From NCBI GenBank assembly GCA_966211965.1, contig CBIHON010000001.1, positions 124,001-188,000 on the forward strand: DNA of 64,000 bases, read 5' to 3'. This document shows positions 26,966 to 36,462 of the stretch, in pieces. A program made the position numbers and the translations under genes. Every line of letters begins with the position of its first letter. The stretch's first letter is position 1. This stretch comes from CBIHON01 sp966211965. GTDB lineage: Bacteria > Pseudomonadota > Gammaproteobacteria > Burkholderiales > Burkholderiaceae_D. A model generated the notes under the pieces. That model was not told the DNA's origin, ran no database searches, and saw nothing but the letters and a program-made list of their open reading frames with translations.

Positions 26966-29900
26966 TACTTCTGCGGCTCTCCGGCGGCGCGATCACTTCA
27001 TCCCCCATGAAAGCGCGGGCGAACTGTTCCGCCGGCACCGCTTGACTCAGGTAATAGCCCTGCAGCATGTCGCAAGCCTGTTCGCGCAGGAAATGCAGTT
27101 GCGGTTCGGTTTCGACGCCTTCGGCCACGACTTCCAGCCGCAGGCTGTGAGCCAGCGCAATGATGCCGGTGACAATGGCCGCATCATCGGCATCTTCACA
27201 CACATCCTTGACGAAGGAACGGTCGATCTTGATGATGTCGACCGGGAAGCGCTTCAGGTAAGCCAGCGAAGAATAGCCGGTACCGAAATCGTCGATCGAC
27301 AGACGGATTCCCAAGCCGCGCAAGCGGTGCAGCGCCTGCAGCGTGTCTTCCGCGTGCTCCATCAAGGTGCTCTCGGTAATTTCCAGTTCCAACAGTTGCG
27401 GCGGCAATCCGGTGTCGGCCAGCGCCTTCTCGACGGTGGAGGCGAAGTCTTTCTGCAGCAACTGGCGCACCGACAGGTTGACCGCCACTTTCATGCTCGG
27501 ATAGCCGCGGGCAATCCAGTCTTGGATCTGGGCGCAAGCAGTGCGCAATACCCATTCGCCGAGTGCGATGATGAGCCCGGTCTCTTCCGCCAGCGGGATG
27601 AATTCCACCGGCGGCACCATGCCTCTGGTCGGATGGCGCCAGCGCACCAGGGCTTCCATGCCGACGACTTCGCCGCTGTCGAGCCGGGCTTGCGGCTGGT
27701 AGTAGACTTCCAGCTGTTCGTTTTCCAGCGCGCGGCGCAAATCGTTTTCGAGCCTCACGTGTTCGGAGATCGAACGCTCCATCGCCGCCTCAAAAAACTG
27801 GAAGCCGCTCTTGGTTTTCTTGGCGCGATACATGGCGGTATCGGCATGCTTGAGCAGCGTGCCGACGTCGGTGCCGTCGTGCGGGTAGAGCGAGATGCCG
27901 ACGCTGGTGGTGACAAAAATATCGTGGCCATCGATCTGGAACGGGGTCGCCAGCGAGCGGCAGATGTTTTGCGCGGCGGCGGCAGCGCTGACGCCGTCGA
28001 TGTCGGTCAGCACCACGGTGAATTCGTCGCCTCCCAGCCGCGCCACGCAATCGACATTGCGCACGCAACGCCGCAGGCGCTGCGCCACCGCCACCAGCAA
28101 GCGGTCCCCGACGTCGTGGCCCAGCGTGTCGTTGACGTTCTTGAAGCGGTCGAGGTCGAGGAACAAGACCGCGACTGCTTCGCCGGCTAAGCGCGCCTGC
28201 TCGATCGAAAGCCCCAACTGGTCGATGAACAAGACCCGGTTCGGCAAGCCGGTCAGCAAGTCGTTATAGGCCAGGTGGCGGATGCGCTTCTCGGCGCGAT
28301 TGCCGTCGATCACACGGCGCACACGTTGCGACAGTACGGCGAAATGGATCGGTTTCGGAATATAGTCGCTGGCGCCGGCGGCAAAGGCTCGCTCGACCGA
28401 GCTATTGTCTTCCAGCGCCGTAATCATCAGCACCGGGATCGTGCGTCCATTGGGCAAGTCCTGCACCTTGGCGCACGCGGTAAACCCATCCATCACCGGC
28501 ATCATCGCATCCATCAGGATCACGTCGGGTTGTATCCGCTTGAGCATCATCAGCGCCTGGGCGCCGTCCTCGGCTTCTTCGACCCGGAAACCTTCGCGCT
28601 GCAACGTATAGCGCAAAGCGCTGCGCGTGCTGCGGTCATCGTCCACCACCAGCACCAGCGAATTGTCTTCCTCTTGATGATCGCTGACGCGGCCTTCGAC
28701 ATAGACTTCGTTGCCCAGCGCCTCAGCCACCGCCGTATAGGTTTGGCGCAAGCGCGGCAGCAAGGGACGGATTTCGCCAAGCTGCTTTTCCAGCGCCAGC
28801 TCTTCGATTTCCTTGGCCAGCTGGGACAGGCTGAGCGCGCCCAGATTGCCGCTGCTGCCCTTGACCGAATGCGCCATCGCCCGCGCGGTTTCGGCATCGC
28901 CTTGATTGACGGCGCTTTCCAATTGATCCAGATAGGCCGGCGTGTCTTCCAGGAAGGGCGTCACCGCTTGCTGCAGGGCCGGCCCCAGCACTTCCCGCAA
29001 TTTTCCGAACACCGCCATATCCAGCGCCCTGTAGTCCTCGCTTTGGAGGCGCGCCTGCTCTTGCTGCATCGCCATCGCATCGCGGCCGAGCCAACGATCC
29101 AGCTTATGACGCAACTCAACCAGCGTAATCGGCTTGGGCATGTAATCGTCCATGCCGGCCGACAGGCATTTCTCGGCATCGCCCCGTTGCGTGTTGGCGG
29201 TCATCGCAATGATCGGCGTGCGCCGGCCCAGCGGTTCTTCGAAATTGCGGATATGCGCGGTCGCTTCATAGCCGTCCATTTCCGGCATGCTGCAATCCAT
29301 CAAGATCAGATCGAAGCGGCGGTTGCGCGCCGCCTCTACCGCTTCGCGCCCGTTGCCGGCAAACTCGCATTGACAGCCATTCATTGCCAGCATGCCGGCC
29401 GCCACCATCTGATTGGTGCGGTTGTCTTCCGCCACCAGCACCCGCGATTGTTTGGCGGCTGCCGGCACGGCGAACGGCGCGCGCGGGACGGCAGGCGGCA
29501 CGGCAGAAACAAGCGCCGTCACAGGGACAGCCTGGCGCTCTTCCACCTTCATCAGATTGCGGATCGCTTCCAGCAGACGATCCAGCCGCAGCGGTTTACC
29601 CAGGATCAATTCACCGCCGTTTGCGGCGCCGCTGATCGGAGACCCATAACGGTCCAGCATCAGCAAGCGCGGCGGCGACAGGTGAGCATCGGCGCGGACC
29701 CGGCGCGCCAAGTCGAAACCGCGCTCGTCGGTGGTGCCGATGTCCATGACGGCCAAGTCGTAAGGCTGGTGCTCCCGCTCGGCCCGGTTCAACTCGGTCA
29801 AGGCTTCGGTGCCGGTAGTCACCAGGTGGCAATAAATGCCGTGTTGCGTCAGGTTTTGCTGCAGGAAGCCGCGCACGATTTCACTGTCTTCCACCACCAG

Positions 29901-31448
29901 CGCGCGCAAACCGGCCAAGGCTTGATCTTCGGCCGCCGCAGGCAGCGGCGCAGCCCGCTTGCAACGCACGACGAACCAGAACGTGGTGCCGCGCTCGCGT
30001 TGGCTGGAGACCCCGATCTGGCCATCCATCAACTCGACCAGTTGACGGCAAATCGCCAAACCGAGGCCGGTACCGCCGTATTTGCGCGTGGTGGAGCGAT
30101 CGGCTTGGGCGAAGGACTCGAACACGTGCTTGACCGCCTCCTCGCTCATGCCGATGCCGGTATCGCTGACCTCGAAACGCAACCCGAAACCGGCGCTGTC
30201 GTCAGCGACACAGGAAATGCGCACCGCCACTTCGCCGCGTTCGGTGAACTTCACCGCGTTGCCGATCAGGTTGATGAGGACTTGACGCAGGCGCAATGAA
30301 TCGCCCTTGATCCGGTCCGGCACGCCGGGCGCCATCATGTAGCCCAATTCCAGCCCTTTTTGCTGCGCCGATTTGGCCAGAAGCTCCAGGATTTCCTCGA
30401 TCAGCTTGCGCAGGCTGAAGTCGATCTCTTCCAATTGCAGCTTGCCTGCTTCCATCTTGGAAAAATCGAGGATATCGTTGATCAGCGTGATCAAGGCTTG
30501 CGAAGAATTCCAGGCGACGTCGACACATTCCTGCTGGCGCTTGGTCAGACGCATTTCCTTCAGCAAATCGAGCATGCCGACCACGCCGTTCAAGGGCGTG
30601 CGCACTTCGTGGCTGACGGTGGCGGCAAACTGCGCCTTCGTCAAGGCCGTGCGTATCGCTGCGTCACGCGACTGTTTCAGTTCAGCCTCGCGCTCTTCCA
30701 GAACCGTCATCATCTTGTTGAACGCCAGCGCCATTTCGATGATGTCGCGCGGCCCTTGAGGCTCGGCACGCATACCCGACTCGCCGGCCTCGGCGCGCCG
30801 CATCAGCGCCGACAAGGCATTGAGCGGCTGGATCATATGGCCGGTCAACAGACGCATCAGCCCCAACAGAATCAGCGCAAAGGACAGGGTAATCGCAAGG
30901 TTGCCAAGCAGCAGCGATGCTACCAGCCGGTTCAGCGTGCCTTTGCCGAGCACAACATGCACATAGCCCAACAGTTGCGGCTTGCGCTCCTGTACTTCGA
31001 ACGGCGAACCCTCGGCTTGGCCGGAATACACCGGCGCGCCGAAACGCCATTCGTCATCGGTCTCGCGTTCCAGCATGGCACGCTCAATCGCCTCGCGGCC
31101 GCGATTGAGCGGTTCAGCCGAACGCGTCACGCCACTCTTGTTTTGCGACAGCAAGACCTTGTGAGCCGCATCGGTAATTTCCACCTGCAGCACATCAGGA
31201 AAAGCCAGCGTGGTGGCAACACCTTCCTTGACATTGTCGGCCGAGTGAAACAGCAGAGCCAGCGTGCTTTGCCGCGCCAGGTTTTCGGCAATGTGCACGC
31301 CCTGTTCGACCAGGGAGCCCCGCATGCGGCGGCTGGCTTCCCATGAATTCATCAGCGACGAAAACAATGCCAGTCCTAGAATGGCGGCAGTCGCAATGAC
31401 GGTCAGTTGCCGCCGAAAACCAGTGCGGCGTAAATAGTCTTGAAACAT
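26937..31448 (-). CDS. Hybrid sensor histidine kinase with three receivers, Hpt, GGDEF and EAL domains
   Basis: The 1503-residue protein has this order: transmembrane helix (about 15-33), periplasmic sensor (35-175), second helix (178-200), HAMP (200-255), HisKA with phospho-accepting H280 in FAATVSHEVRTPLN, HATPase (about 385-495), receiver 1 (D569), receiver 2 (D718), Hpt (H860 in AHSVKGSSG), receiver 3 (D980), GGDEF (1139-1143, RLGGDEF) and EAL (EAL at 1265-1267; DDFGTGYSSL at 1386-1395). Receiver 1 departs from consensus after its aspartate (MDIGTTDERG). The GGDEF and EAL motifs look intact, so both cyclase and phosphodiesterase activity are plausible. It follows two periplasmic binding-protein genes by 91 bases. 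Confidence 0.93.
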   Translation of the reverse strand: MFQDYLRRTGFRRQLTVIATAAILGLALFSSLMNSWEASRRMRGSLVEQGVHIAENLARQSTLALLFHSADNVKEGVATTLAFPDVLQVEITDAAHKVLLSQNKSGVTRSAEPLNRGREAIERAMLERETDDEWRFGAPVYSGQAEGSPFEVQERKPQLLGYVHVVLGKGTLNRLVASLLLGNLAITLSFALILLGLMRLLTGHMIQPLNALSALMRRAEAGESGMRAEPQGPRDIIEMALAFNKMMTVLEEREAELKQSRDAAIRTALTKAQFAATVSHEVRTPLNGVVGMLDLLKEMRLTKRQQECVDVAWNSSQALITLINDILDFSKMEAGKLQLEEIDFSLRKLIEEILELLAKSAQQKGLELGYMMAPGVPDRIKGDSLRLRQVLINLIGNAVKFTERGEVAVRISCVADDSAGFGLRFEVSDTGIGMSEEAVKHVFESFAQADRSTTRKYGGTGLGLAICRQLVELMDGQIGVSSQRERGTTFWFVVRCKRAAPLPAAAEDQALAGLRALVVEDSEIVRGFLQQNLTQHGIYCHLVTTGTEALTELNRAEREHQPYDLAVMDIGTTDERGFDLARRVRADAHLSPPRLLMLDRYGSPISGAANGGELILGKPLRLDRLLEAIRNLMKVEERQAVPVTALVSAVPPAVPRAPFAVPAAAKQSRVLVAEDNRTNQMVAAGMLAMNGCQCEFAGNGREAVEAARNRRFDLILMDCSMPEMDGYEATAHIRNFEEPLGRRTPIIAMTANTQRGDAEKCLSAGMDDYMPKPITLVELRHKLDRWLGRDAMAMQQEQARLQSEDYRALDMAVFGKLREVLGPALQQAVTPFLEDTPAYLDQLESAVNQGDAETARAMAHSVKGSSGNLGALSLSQLAKEIEELALEKQLGEIRPLLPRLRQTYTAVAEALGNEVYVEGRVSDHQEEDNSLVLVVDDDRSTRSALRYTLQREGFRVEEAEDGAQALMMLKRIQPDVILMDAMMPVMDGFTACAKVQDLPNGRTIPVLMITALEDNSSVERAFAAGASDYIPKPIHFAVLSQRVRRVIDGNRAEKRIRHLAYNDLLTGLPNRVLFIDQLGLSIEQARLAGEAVAVLFLDLDRFKNVNDTLGHDVGDRLLVAVAQRLRRCVRNVDCVARLGGDEFTVVLTDIDGVSAAAAAQNICRSLATPFQIDGHDIFVTTSVGISLYPHDGTDVGTLLKHADTAMYRAKKTKSGFQFFEAAMERSISEHVRLENDLRRALENEQLEVYYQPQARLDSGEVVGMEALVRWRHPTRGMVPPVEFIPLAEETGLIIALGEWVLRTACAQIQDWIARGYPSMKVAVNLSVRQLLQKDFASTVEKALADTGLPPQLLELEITESTLMEHAEDTLQALHRLRGLGIRLSIDDFGTGYSSLAYLKRFPVDIIKIDRSFVKDVCEDADDAAIVTGIIALAHSLRLEVVAEGVETEPQLHFLREQACDMLQGYYLSQAVPAEQFARAFMGDEVIAPPESRRSIAESRSTRH

Positions 31449-31539
31449 TATGCGGTCGTCAGGATCTTGGAAAAGGTAGCGTCAAGCACTGGCCGGATTG
31501 CGAGTAAATTGGGATCTCGAAAGGGATTCTGTTTGCCCA

Positions 31540-32691
31540 TCAAGGTTCCGGAAAGATTGAATCGAAACTGCGCTGCTGCTGATGCCCGATGTTCAACCCC
31601 ATGTGGCTGGCGGTGCGCAGGTTGACTGCGATATGCACTTCGCGCAACGGCGCCACGCCGCGCTTGCGCGCCTCGCCGCTCAATACCCCCAGGGCCGAGT
31701 TGGCCAAAGTCCGTCCCAGCTCGACATTGTTCGGATACAGCGCGAACAGGGCGCCCTTTTTCACATGCAGAAAACTGCTCGAGAAGATCGGCACGCCTCT
31801 ATTCCACGACTCCTTGAGCACCAGCGGCAGCACCGTCCCCTCATCGACCGTGGTCGCATCCTGCGGCAGCCAGACCGCATCACGCCGCCCATCCGCGCCG
31901 GCAAAGGCGGCTTCGTACAAGCGGGCGGCCGAGGCCAGGTCGCGCGCTTCCTGGGCCACCAGTTCCAGGCCCTGGGCCTTGGCAGCTTCGCGCGCCAGCT
32001 TGATGAGCCATTCATTGTGCTGCGGGTCGTACACCACCAGGACGCGCTTGACGCCGGGCAGCAGGTTCTTGAGGCGGGCAAACAGCAGGGCCGGGTCCGG
32101 GGTCAGGCTGATGCCGGTCAAGTTGCGGTTCTCGGCCTCGGGTGGCACCAGCACGCCGCCCACCACCACGGCGATATCGCGGTTCAGGTTCGAGGCAGCT
32201 TTCAAGCCTTGGCGACCGAGCGCTATGACCACTTTGATATCGTTGCGTTTCAGTTGCGCATTCAGTTCGGCCGGCTCCGCGTTCGCCCCGATCGGATAGC
32301 TATGCACCGGAACTTTGGCCTTCTCCTCAATGCCCTCGATGATCTTGGCGAAGATACCGCGATAAGGCTCGCCCAGGTCTGGGTAAATCACCGCGATCGC
32401 TCCCTTGATGCTGCCGATCGCGGCCTGGATGTCCGGCCGCTTGAGCTGGTCATCCAATTCAGCCAGCGTGATCGAGCCGAATTCATAACGGATGATCCGG
32501 ATATCGGAGTCGGTGTCGAGCCGGCCCAGCAAGTGGTTGAATACTGCACTGTATCGATCGCCCTGATTCGCATAGACAGGGGCGGCGGATATCTCCTCCT
32601 GGCTGGCGTAGCCCAAACTCCAAACCAGCGCCAGCAGCAGACCCAGCACGACGCGAAAGGCGATGTGCCCTAACATTGTCCGCATACTCAT
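31540..32691 (-). CDS. ABC_sub_bind-type periplasmic protein, copy 1
   Basis: The 383-residue protein (ATG 32691, GGAGGTG upstream) has a signal peptide ending near SLGYASQ and the two-lobed ABC_sub_bind fold: AVIYPDLGEPYRGIFAKIIEGIE, VVIALGRQGL, VVVGGVLV, RVLVVYDPQHNEWLIKLAREAAK and PIFSSSFLHVKKGALFALYPNN. Its 3' 558 bases are identical to those of the next gene upstream, while the 5' half differs. No transporter genes accompany it. The stop codon is TGA at the end of a GAACCT context. It lies directly before the hybrid kinase gene and may present a ligand to it. Confidence 0.85.
   Translation of the reverse strand: MSMRTMLGHIAFRVVLGLLLALVWSLGYASQEEISAAPVYANQGDRYSAVFNHLLGRLDTDSDIRIIRYEFGSITLAELDDQLKRPDIQAAIGSIKGAIAVIYPDLGEPYRGIFAKIIEGIEEKAKVPVHSYPIGANAEPAELNAQLKRNDIKVVIALGRQGLKAASNLNRDIAVVVGGVLVPPEAENRNLTGISLTPDPALLFARLKNLLPGVKRVLVVYDPQHNEWLIKLAREAAKAQGLELVAQEARDLASAARLYEAAFAGADGRRDAVWLPQDATTVDEGTVLPLVLKESWNRGVPIFSSSFLHVKKGALFALYPNNVELGRTLANSALGVLSGEARKRGVAPLREVHIAVNLRTASHMGLNIGHQQQRSFDSIFPEP
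31586..32143. repeat. 558-bp exact duplicate, copy 1 (within binding-protein gene 1)
   Basis: This segment matches 33060-33617 without any difference I could find, at a constant offset of 1474 bases; all three reading frames agree. It covers the 3' half of both tandem genes. The sequence diverges at once on both sides of the block. Confidence 0.9.
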
Positions 32692-32873
32692 TTGGCACCT
32701 CCGAAACATTCTGTCCGCCTAAATCGCAACCGACTCTTGGCCGCAAGACAACTACCGAGAGTTCAACAAGCTTCCACGAACATTATAGATTACATGCGCT
32801 TGAGAAACTTGTTCCATAGGGTGGATACGCAGGATGTAGGGGGGAGGGGAGTGCTGCCAAACAAGGTTTTACC

Positions 32874-33016
32874 AAGAATCTATTCAGGGCTTAAACGAAT
32901 GTCAGCCAAGTTCGACCGGCGTGCAGGAACCGGCATGTTGTGCTCGCGCACATGATGATGCCGAGCATCGTACGGCCCGGACCATGTCTGTTTAGCGAGA
33001 CTCTGAATAGATTCTA
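32874..33016. repeat. Palindromic element C with 13-bp inverted ends
   Basis: The ends AGAATCTATTCAG (32875-32887) and its exact complement (33003-33015) bound a 143-base GC-rich core with an internal hairpin (TGTGC/GCACA near 32938-32951). The right end supplies the TAG stop codon (33014-33016) of binding-protein gene 2. It fills most of the 322-base gap between the two binding-protein genes; no gene is seen in the remainder. Confidence 0.75.
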
Positions 33017-34099
33017 AGGTTCCGGGAAAATGAAATCGAAACTGCGCTGCTGCTGATAGCCGATGTTCAACCCCATGTGGCTGGCGGTGCGCAGGTTGAC
33101 TGCGATATGCACTTCGCGCAACGGCGCCACGCCGCGCTTGCGCGCCTCGCCGCTCAATACCCCCAGGGCCGAGTTGGCCAAAGTCCGTCCCAGCTCGACA
33201 TTGTTCGGATACAGCGCGAACAGGGCGCCCTTTTTCACATGCAGAAAACTGCTCGAGAAGATCGGCACGCCTCTATTCCACGACTCCTTGAGCACCAGCG
33301 GCAGCACCGTCCCCTCATCGACCGTGGTCGCATCCTGCGGCAGCCAGACCGCATCACGCCGCCCATCCGCGCCGGCAAAGGCGGCTTCGTACAAGCGGGC
33401 GGCCGAGGCCAGGTCGCGCGCTTCCTGGGCCACCAGTTCCAGGCCCTGGGCCTTGGCAGCTTCGCGCGCCAGCTTGATGAGCCATTCATTGTGCTGCGGG
33501 TCGTACACCACCAGGACGCGCTTGACGCCGGGCAGCAGGTTCTTGAGGCGGGCAAACAGCAGGGCCGGGTCCGGGGTCAGGCTGATGCCGGTCAAGTTGC
33601 GGTTCTCGGCCTCGGGTACGGCCAGCACGCCGCCCACCACCACGGCGATATCGCGGTCCAGCGCCGAAGCCAGCTTCAGGCCTTGGCGGCCGAGCGCGAT
33701 CGCGACCTTGGTGCCGTTGCGTTTCAGTTGCGCATTCAGTTCGGCCGGCTCCGCATTCGGCGGCATCGGGTAAGCGTGCACCTGGGCTTTAAGCTGGCCT
33801 TCGATGCCCTCGATGATCTTGGCGAAGATACTGCGGTAAGGTTCGCCGATATCCGGGTAAATCACCGCGATCGCCGCGGCGCTCTGCACATCCGTGCGCT
33901 TGACCTGCTCGTTCGATTCGGCCAGCGCAATCAGTTGCCTGCCACGGCCGGGCATTGCCGTCTCGATCCGGTCGGGTAGGGTAACGCCGATACCGGGGAC
34001 GGCAAGCTTGAGCGGCTGCTCTGCATGAACCAACGCGACGCTTAATGCGAGGCACATGCCGATCCAGAAACGCAGGCAAGCCAAGCAATGCCTGAGCAT
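33014..34099 (-). CDS. ABC_sub_bind-type periplasmic protein, copy 2
   Basis: This 361-residue paralogue of the next gene has a signal peptide (MLRHCLACLRFWIGMCLALSVALVHA) and the same fold. Residues from about 160 to the end are nearly identical to copy 1, the N-terminal third is only related. It starts 45 bases after the TonB receptor stop at 34144 and is probably co-transcribed. As with copy 1 there is no permease or ATPase nearby. The ribosome site is weak. Its TAG stop codon lies in the end of the repeat element at 32874-33016. Confidence 0.85.
   Translation of the reverse strand: MLRHCLACLRFWIGMCLALSVALVHAEQPLKLAVPGIGVTLPDRIETAMPGRGRQLIALAESNEQVKRTDVQSAAAIAVIYPDIGEPYRSIFAKIIEGIEGQLKAQVHAYPMPPNAEPAELNAQLKRNGTKVAIALGRQGLKLASALDRDIAVVVGGVLAVPEAENRNLTGISLTPDPALLFARLKNLLPGVKRVLVVYDPQHNEWLIKLAREAAKAQGLELVAQEARDLASAARLYEAAFAGADGRRDAVWLPQDATTVDEGTVLPLVLKESWNRGVPIFSSSFLHVKKGALFALYPNNVELGRTLANSALGVLSGEARKRGVAPLREVHIAVNLRTASHMGLNIGYQQQRSFDFIFPEP
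33060..33617. repeat. 558-bp exact duplicate, copy 2 (within binding-protein gene 2)
   Basis: Identical partner of 31586-32143. The exact identity limited to one half of each gene suggests recent gene conversion rather than an old duplication. Confidence 0.9.
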
Positions 34100-34143
34100 G
34101 GTGCCGCTGCATCGGTTTGTGCGATAGGTTTTCAGACGAACTC

Positions 34144-36264
34144 TCAGAGTTTGTGCAGGAACTGGATATAAAAAGCCCGGCCCGGCTGCGGCAAGTCGAA
34201 AGGAATGTTCCCGGGCGCAAAGGTTGGCTCCCTGGCATCACGGTTGAACAGGTTCGACACCATGGCTCGCACCTCCCAATTGCCGGCGAAGCGTTCGCGC
34301 CGCAAGCTGAGATCAACCGTGGTGTAATCGGCAATCTGCGGTCGCGTATCGCCCGGCTGACGCTTGCGGTCAGCCACATGATTCACCGTCGCGCCGAACT
34401 GCCATTGCGGCGCAAAGCGCCAGTCAGCCCGTGCAAACAAGCGCAGGCGCGGCGCCAGGCCGGCATTCTCCCCGCTGGCTTCGTCGATCGAATGTTGCAG
34501 CGACAAACTGCCTGTCAGGCGCAGATTGCGGTCGGCGTCCCAGGTGGCTTCCAGTTCCAAGCCGCGCCCGGTCTGGTCGCCGGCATTCTGCGCCGTAGCC
34601 CCGGTGGTCGGATCGGCATTCGCAACGAAGCGGATGATGTCGCGCATCCGGTACTGGAACAGTGTCAGGCTAGTTTGAAGACTGGCCGCCGGCTGCCAGG
34701 AAATCGCCAGCTCATTGGTGGCGATCGTTTCCGGCCGGACGTTGGGATTGCCGATCGATACCGGGTTATTGATCGCATGCAATTCGACGAACGAAGGCGC
34801 ACGGAAAGCACGGCCATGCAGCGCCTTGACGACGATGTTGTAATCCGCATCCCAGACCAGGGCCAGACGTGGATTGGTGGTATTGCCGAAGTCGGAATAG
34901 CGGTCATGGCGCACGCCGGCAGTCAGGCTCCAGTCTTTCGCGATATTCCATTCGTCCTGGAGGAACAGGTAGCTCAGGTGCCGCTTCTGCGGCTGCAAGA
35001 ACACCAGCGCAGGATTGCCTGTGACATCCACCAAACCAGGCAAGGGCAGCAGGACCGGCCCGACGCCGGGAATCGCGACGAAATTGAAGTTTTTCGCTTC
35101 GTTCACTTCGTATAAATTCTCGAACCGGAAACCGCCGCCAATGCGAATCCGGTGCCGCTCCAAGCCGCTGTAAAAAGCGGAAAGACTGGCATGCAGATGA
35201 CGCTCGGCATGGCCGGGATTGCCGATCACTCCCTCAGGAAACGCGCCGCCGAAAGCCCCGGGAGGAAAAAGCTGGTAACCCGATATGGCGGGCTTGTCCT
35301 TGACATCGTAAAAGCCGGCGACGCCGGACAAATCCCAGTGCGGCGCCCAAGTGGTGTTCTGATAGTTCAGGTCAAGGTACAACCTGCTGCCGGGGACGCG
35401 CGTATCCGGGTCCAGGCTGTCGGAAATGCCGGTGCCGGCGCCCAATTCCCGCTGTTGATAGGCGGCGCGAAAACGCCAATTTCCAGAGGACAAATCGGCG
35501 CGTGCATCCAGCGTGTTGCGCATGGCATTCAAGATCCCGGGCGCGTGCGAAACCTTGGTGCCGAACGCTTTGTCCAGAGTCGATTGCAGATCCTGTTCGA
35601 TCACGCCCTGATAGCCGTCGCTGCGTCCGACGCGCAGGTAAAAAGCAGCGTCCACGGAGCCCAATTGGCCGCCGTGCTGGATCCATGCATCGCGGGTATT
35701 GAAGCTGCCGGCCCGCACCCCGAATTCGTTCCCGCCGATGTCGGCCGCGGTCTTGGTAATCACATTGATCACGCCCGAGTAGGCGTCGGCGCCATACAGC
35801 GCCGAACCGGGTCCGCGAATCACTTCGATCCGTGCCACATTCTCGACCGGGAAGCCGCCCCAGACATGAGCCCGGTTGCCGGTGAATACGTTGGTGATCT
35901 GAATCCCGTTGACCAGCATCAGCACCTGGGGATTGTAGTAGCTGAAAATGCCGCGGAAGCTATAGATCGGCCCCAAGGCTTGCGAGGTATTGGAAACATG
36001 CAGACCGGGCACGCTCGCCAACACTTGGTCGAGGTCGGTGGCACCCATCGCTTGGATGTCCTGTGCGGTGATGACCGAAGCCACTGCCGGCGCCCGGGCA
36101 ACGGTCTGAGAACTGCCGGTAGCGATGCTGATCGAGGATTTGTCGCCATAGGCCAGCGCCAAGTCGTCCTCCTCCGCGGTCTGCGCAATCGCAGCGGTGC
36201 ATGCAAATGCGGTAGCCAAGCCAAGACTTGCCGAGAATCTCGCATAGTTCAAGCCCGTCGCCAT
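34144..36264 (-). CDS. TonB-dependent outer membrane receptor 1
   Basis: The 706-residue protein has a signal peptide (to about TAAIAQ), a plug domain (VASVITAQDIQAMGATDLDQVLASVPGLHV, YSFRGIFSYYNPQVLMLVNG, ARIEVIRGPGSALYGADAYSGVINVITK) and a C-terminal 22-strand barrel. The N-terminal word LALAYGDKSSISIATGS recurs in all three receptors here and may hold the TonB-interacting segment. It is preceded by GGAGAAGGGGATAAT. Ligand is unknown. It is the last receptor before the two periplasmic binding-protein genes, on the same strand. Confidence 0.92.
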   Translation of the reverse strand: MATGLNYARFSASLGLATAFACTAAIAQTAEEDDLALAYGDKSSISIATGSSQTVARAPAVASVITAQDIQAMGATDLDQVLASVPGLHVSNTSQALGPIYSFRGIFSYYNPQVLMLVNGIQITNVFTGNRAHVWGGFPVENVARIEVIRGPGSALYGADAYSGVINVITKTAADIGGNEFGVRAGSFNTRDAWIQHGGQLGSVDAAFYLRVGRSDGYQGVIEQDLQSTLDKAFGTKVSHAPGILNAMRNTLDARADLSSGNWRFRAAYQQRELGAGTGISDSLDPDTRVPGSRLYLDLNYQNTTWAPHWDLSGVAGFYDVKDKPAISGYQLFPPGAFGGAFPEGVIGNPGHAERHLHASLSAFYSGLERHRIRIGGGFRFENLYEVNEAKNFNFVAIPGVGPVLLPLPGLVDVTGNPALVFLQPQKRHLSYLFLQDEWNIAKDWSLTAGVRHDRYSDFGNTTNPRLALVWDADYNIVVKALHGRAFRAPSFVELHAINNPVSIGNPNVRPETIATNELAISWQPAASLQTSLTLFQYRMRDIIRFVANADPTTGATAQNAGDQTGRGLELEATWDADRNLRLTGSLSLQHSIDEASGENAGLAPRLRLFARADWRFAPQWQFGATVNHVADRKRQPGDTRPQIADYTTVDLSLRRERFAGNWEVRAMVSNLFNRDAREPTFAPGNIPFDLPQPGRAFYIQFLHKL

Positions 36265-36462
36265 ATTATCCCCTTCTCCACCACCTCATTTTCAAGCCCA
36301 GTCGCATCAAGACCCTGGACGGCTCCGACAGAATACCCCAAAGGTCATGCACCAGGGCAACTACGCACAGGGAATCACACATTTCCAAGCCTCTGCTCCG
36401 CACTTGAGGCCTTATTGATAGCCGCGCCCTTCACATCGGAACAGCGCCGTTCGCGGTCCGGT

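Noticed and set aside
28275..30299. A 674-codon plus-strand frame opposite the hybrid kinase
   Set aside because: Antisense to clear kinase, receiver and Hpt domains; no family features.
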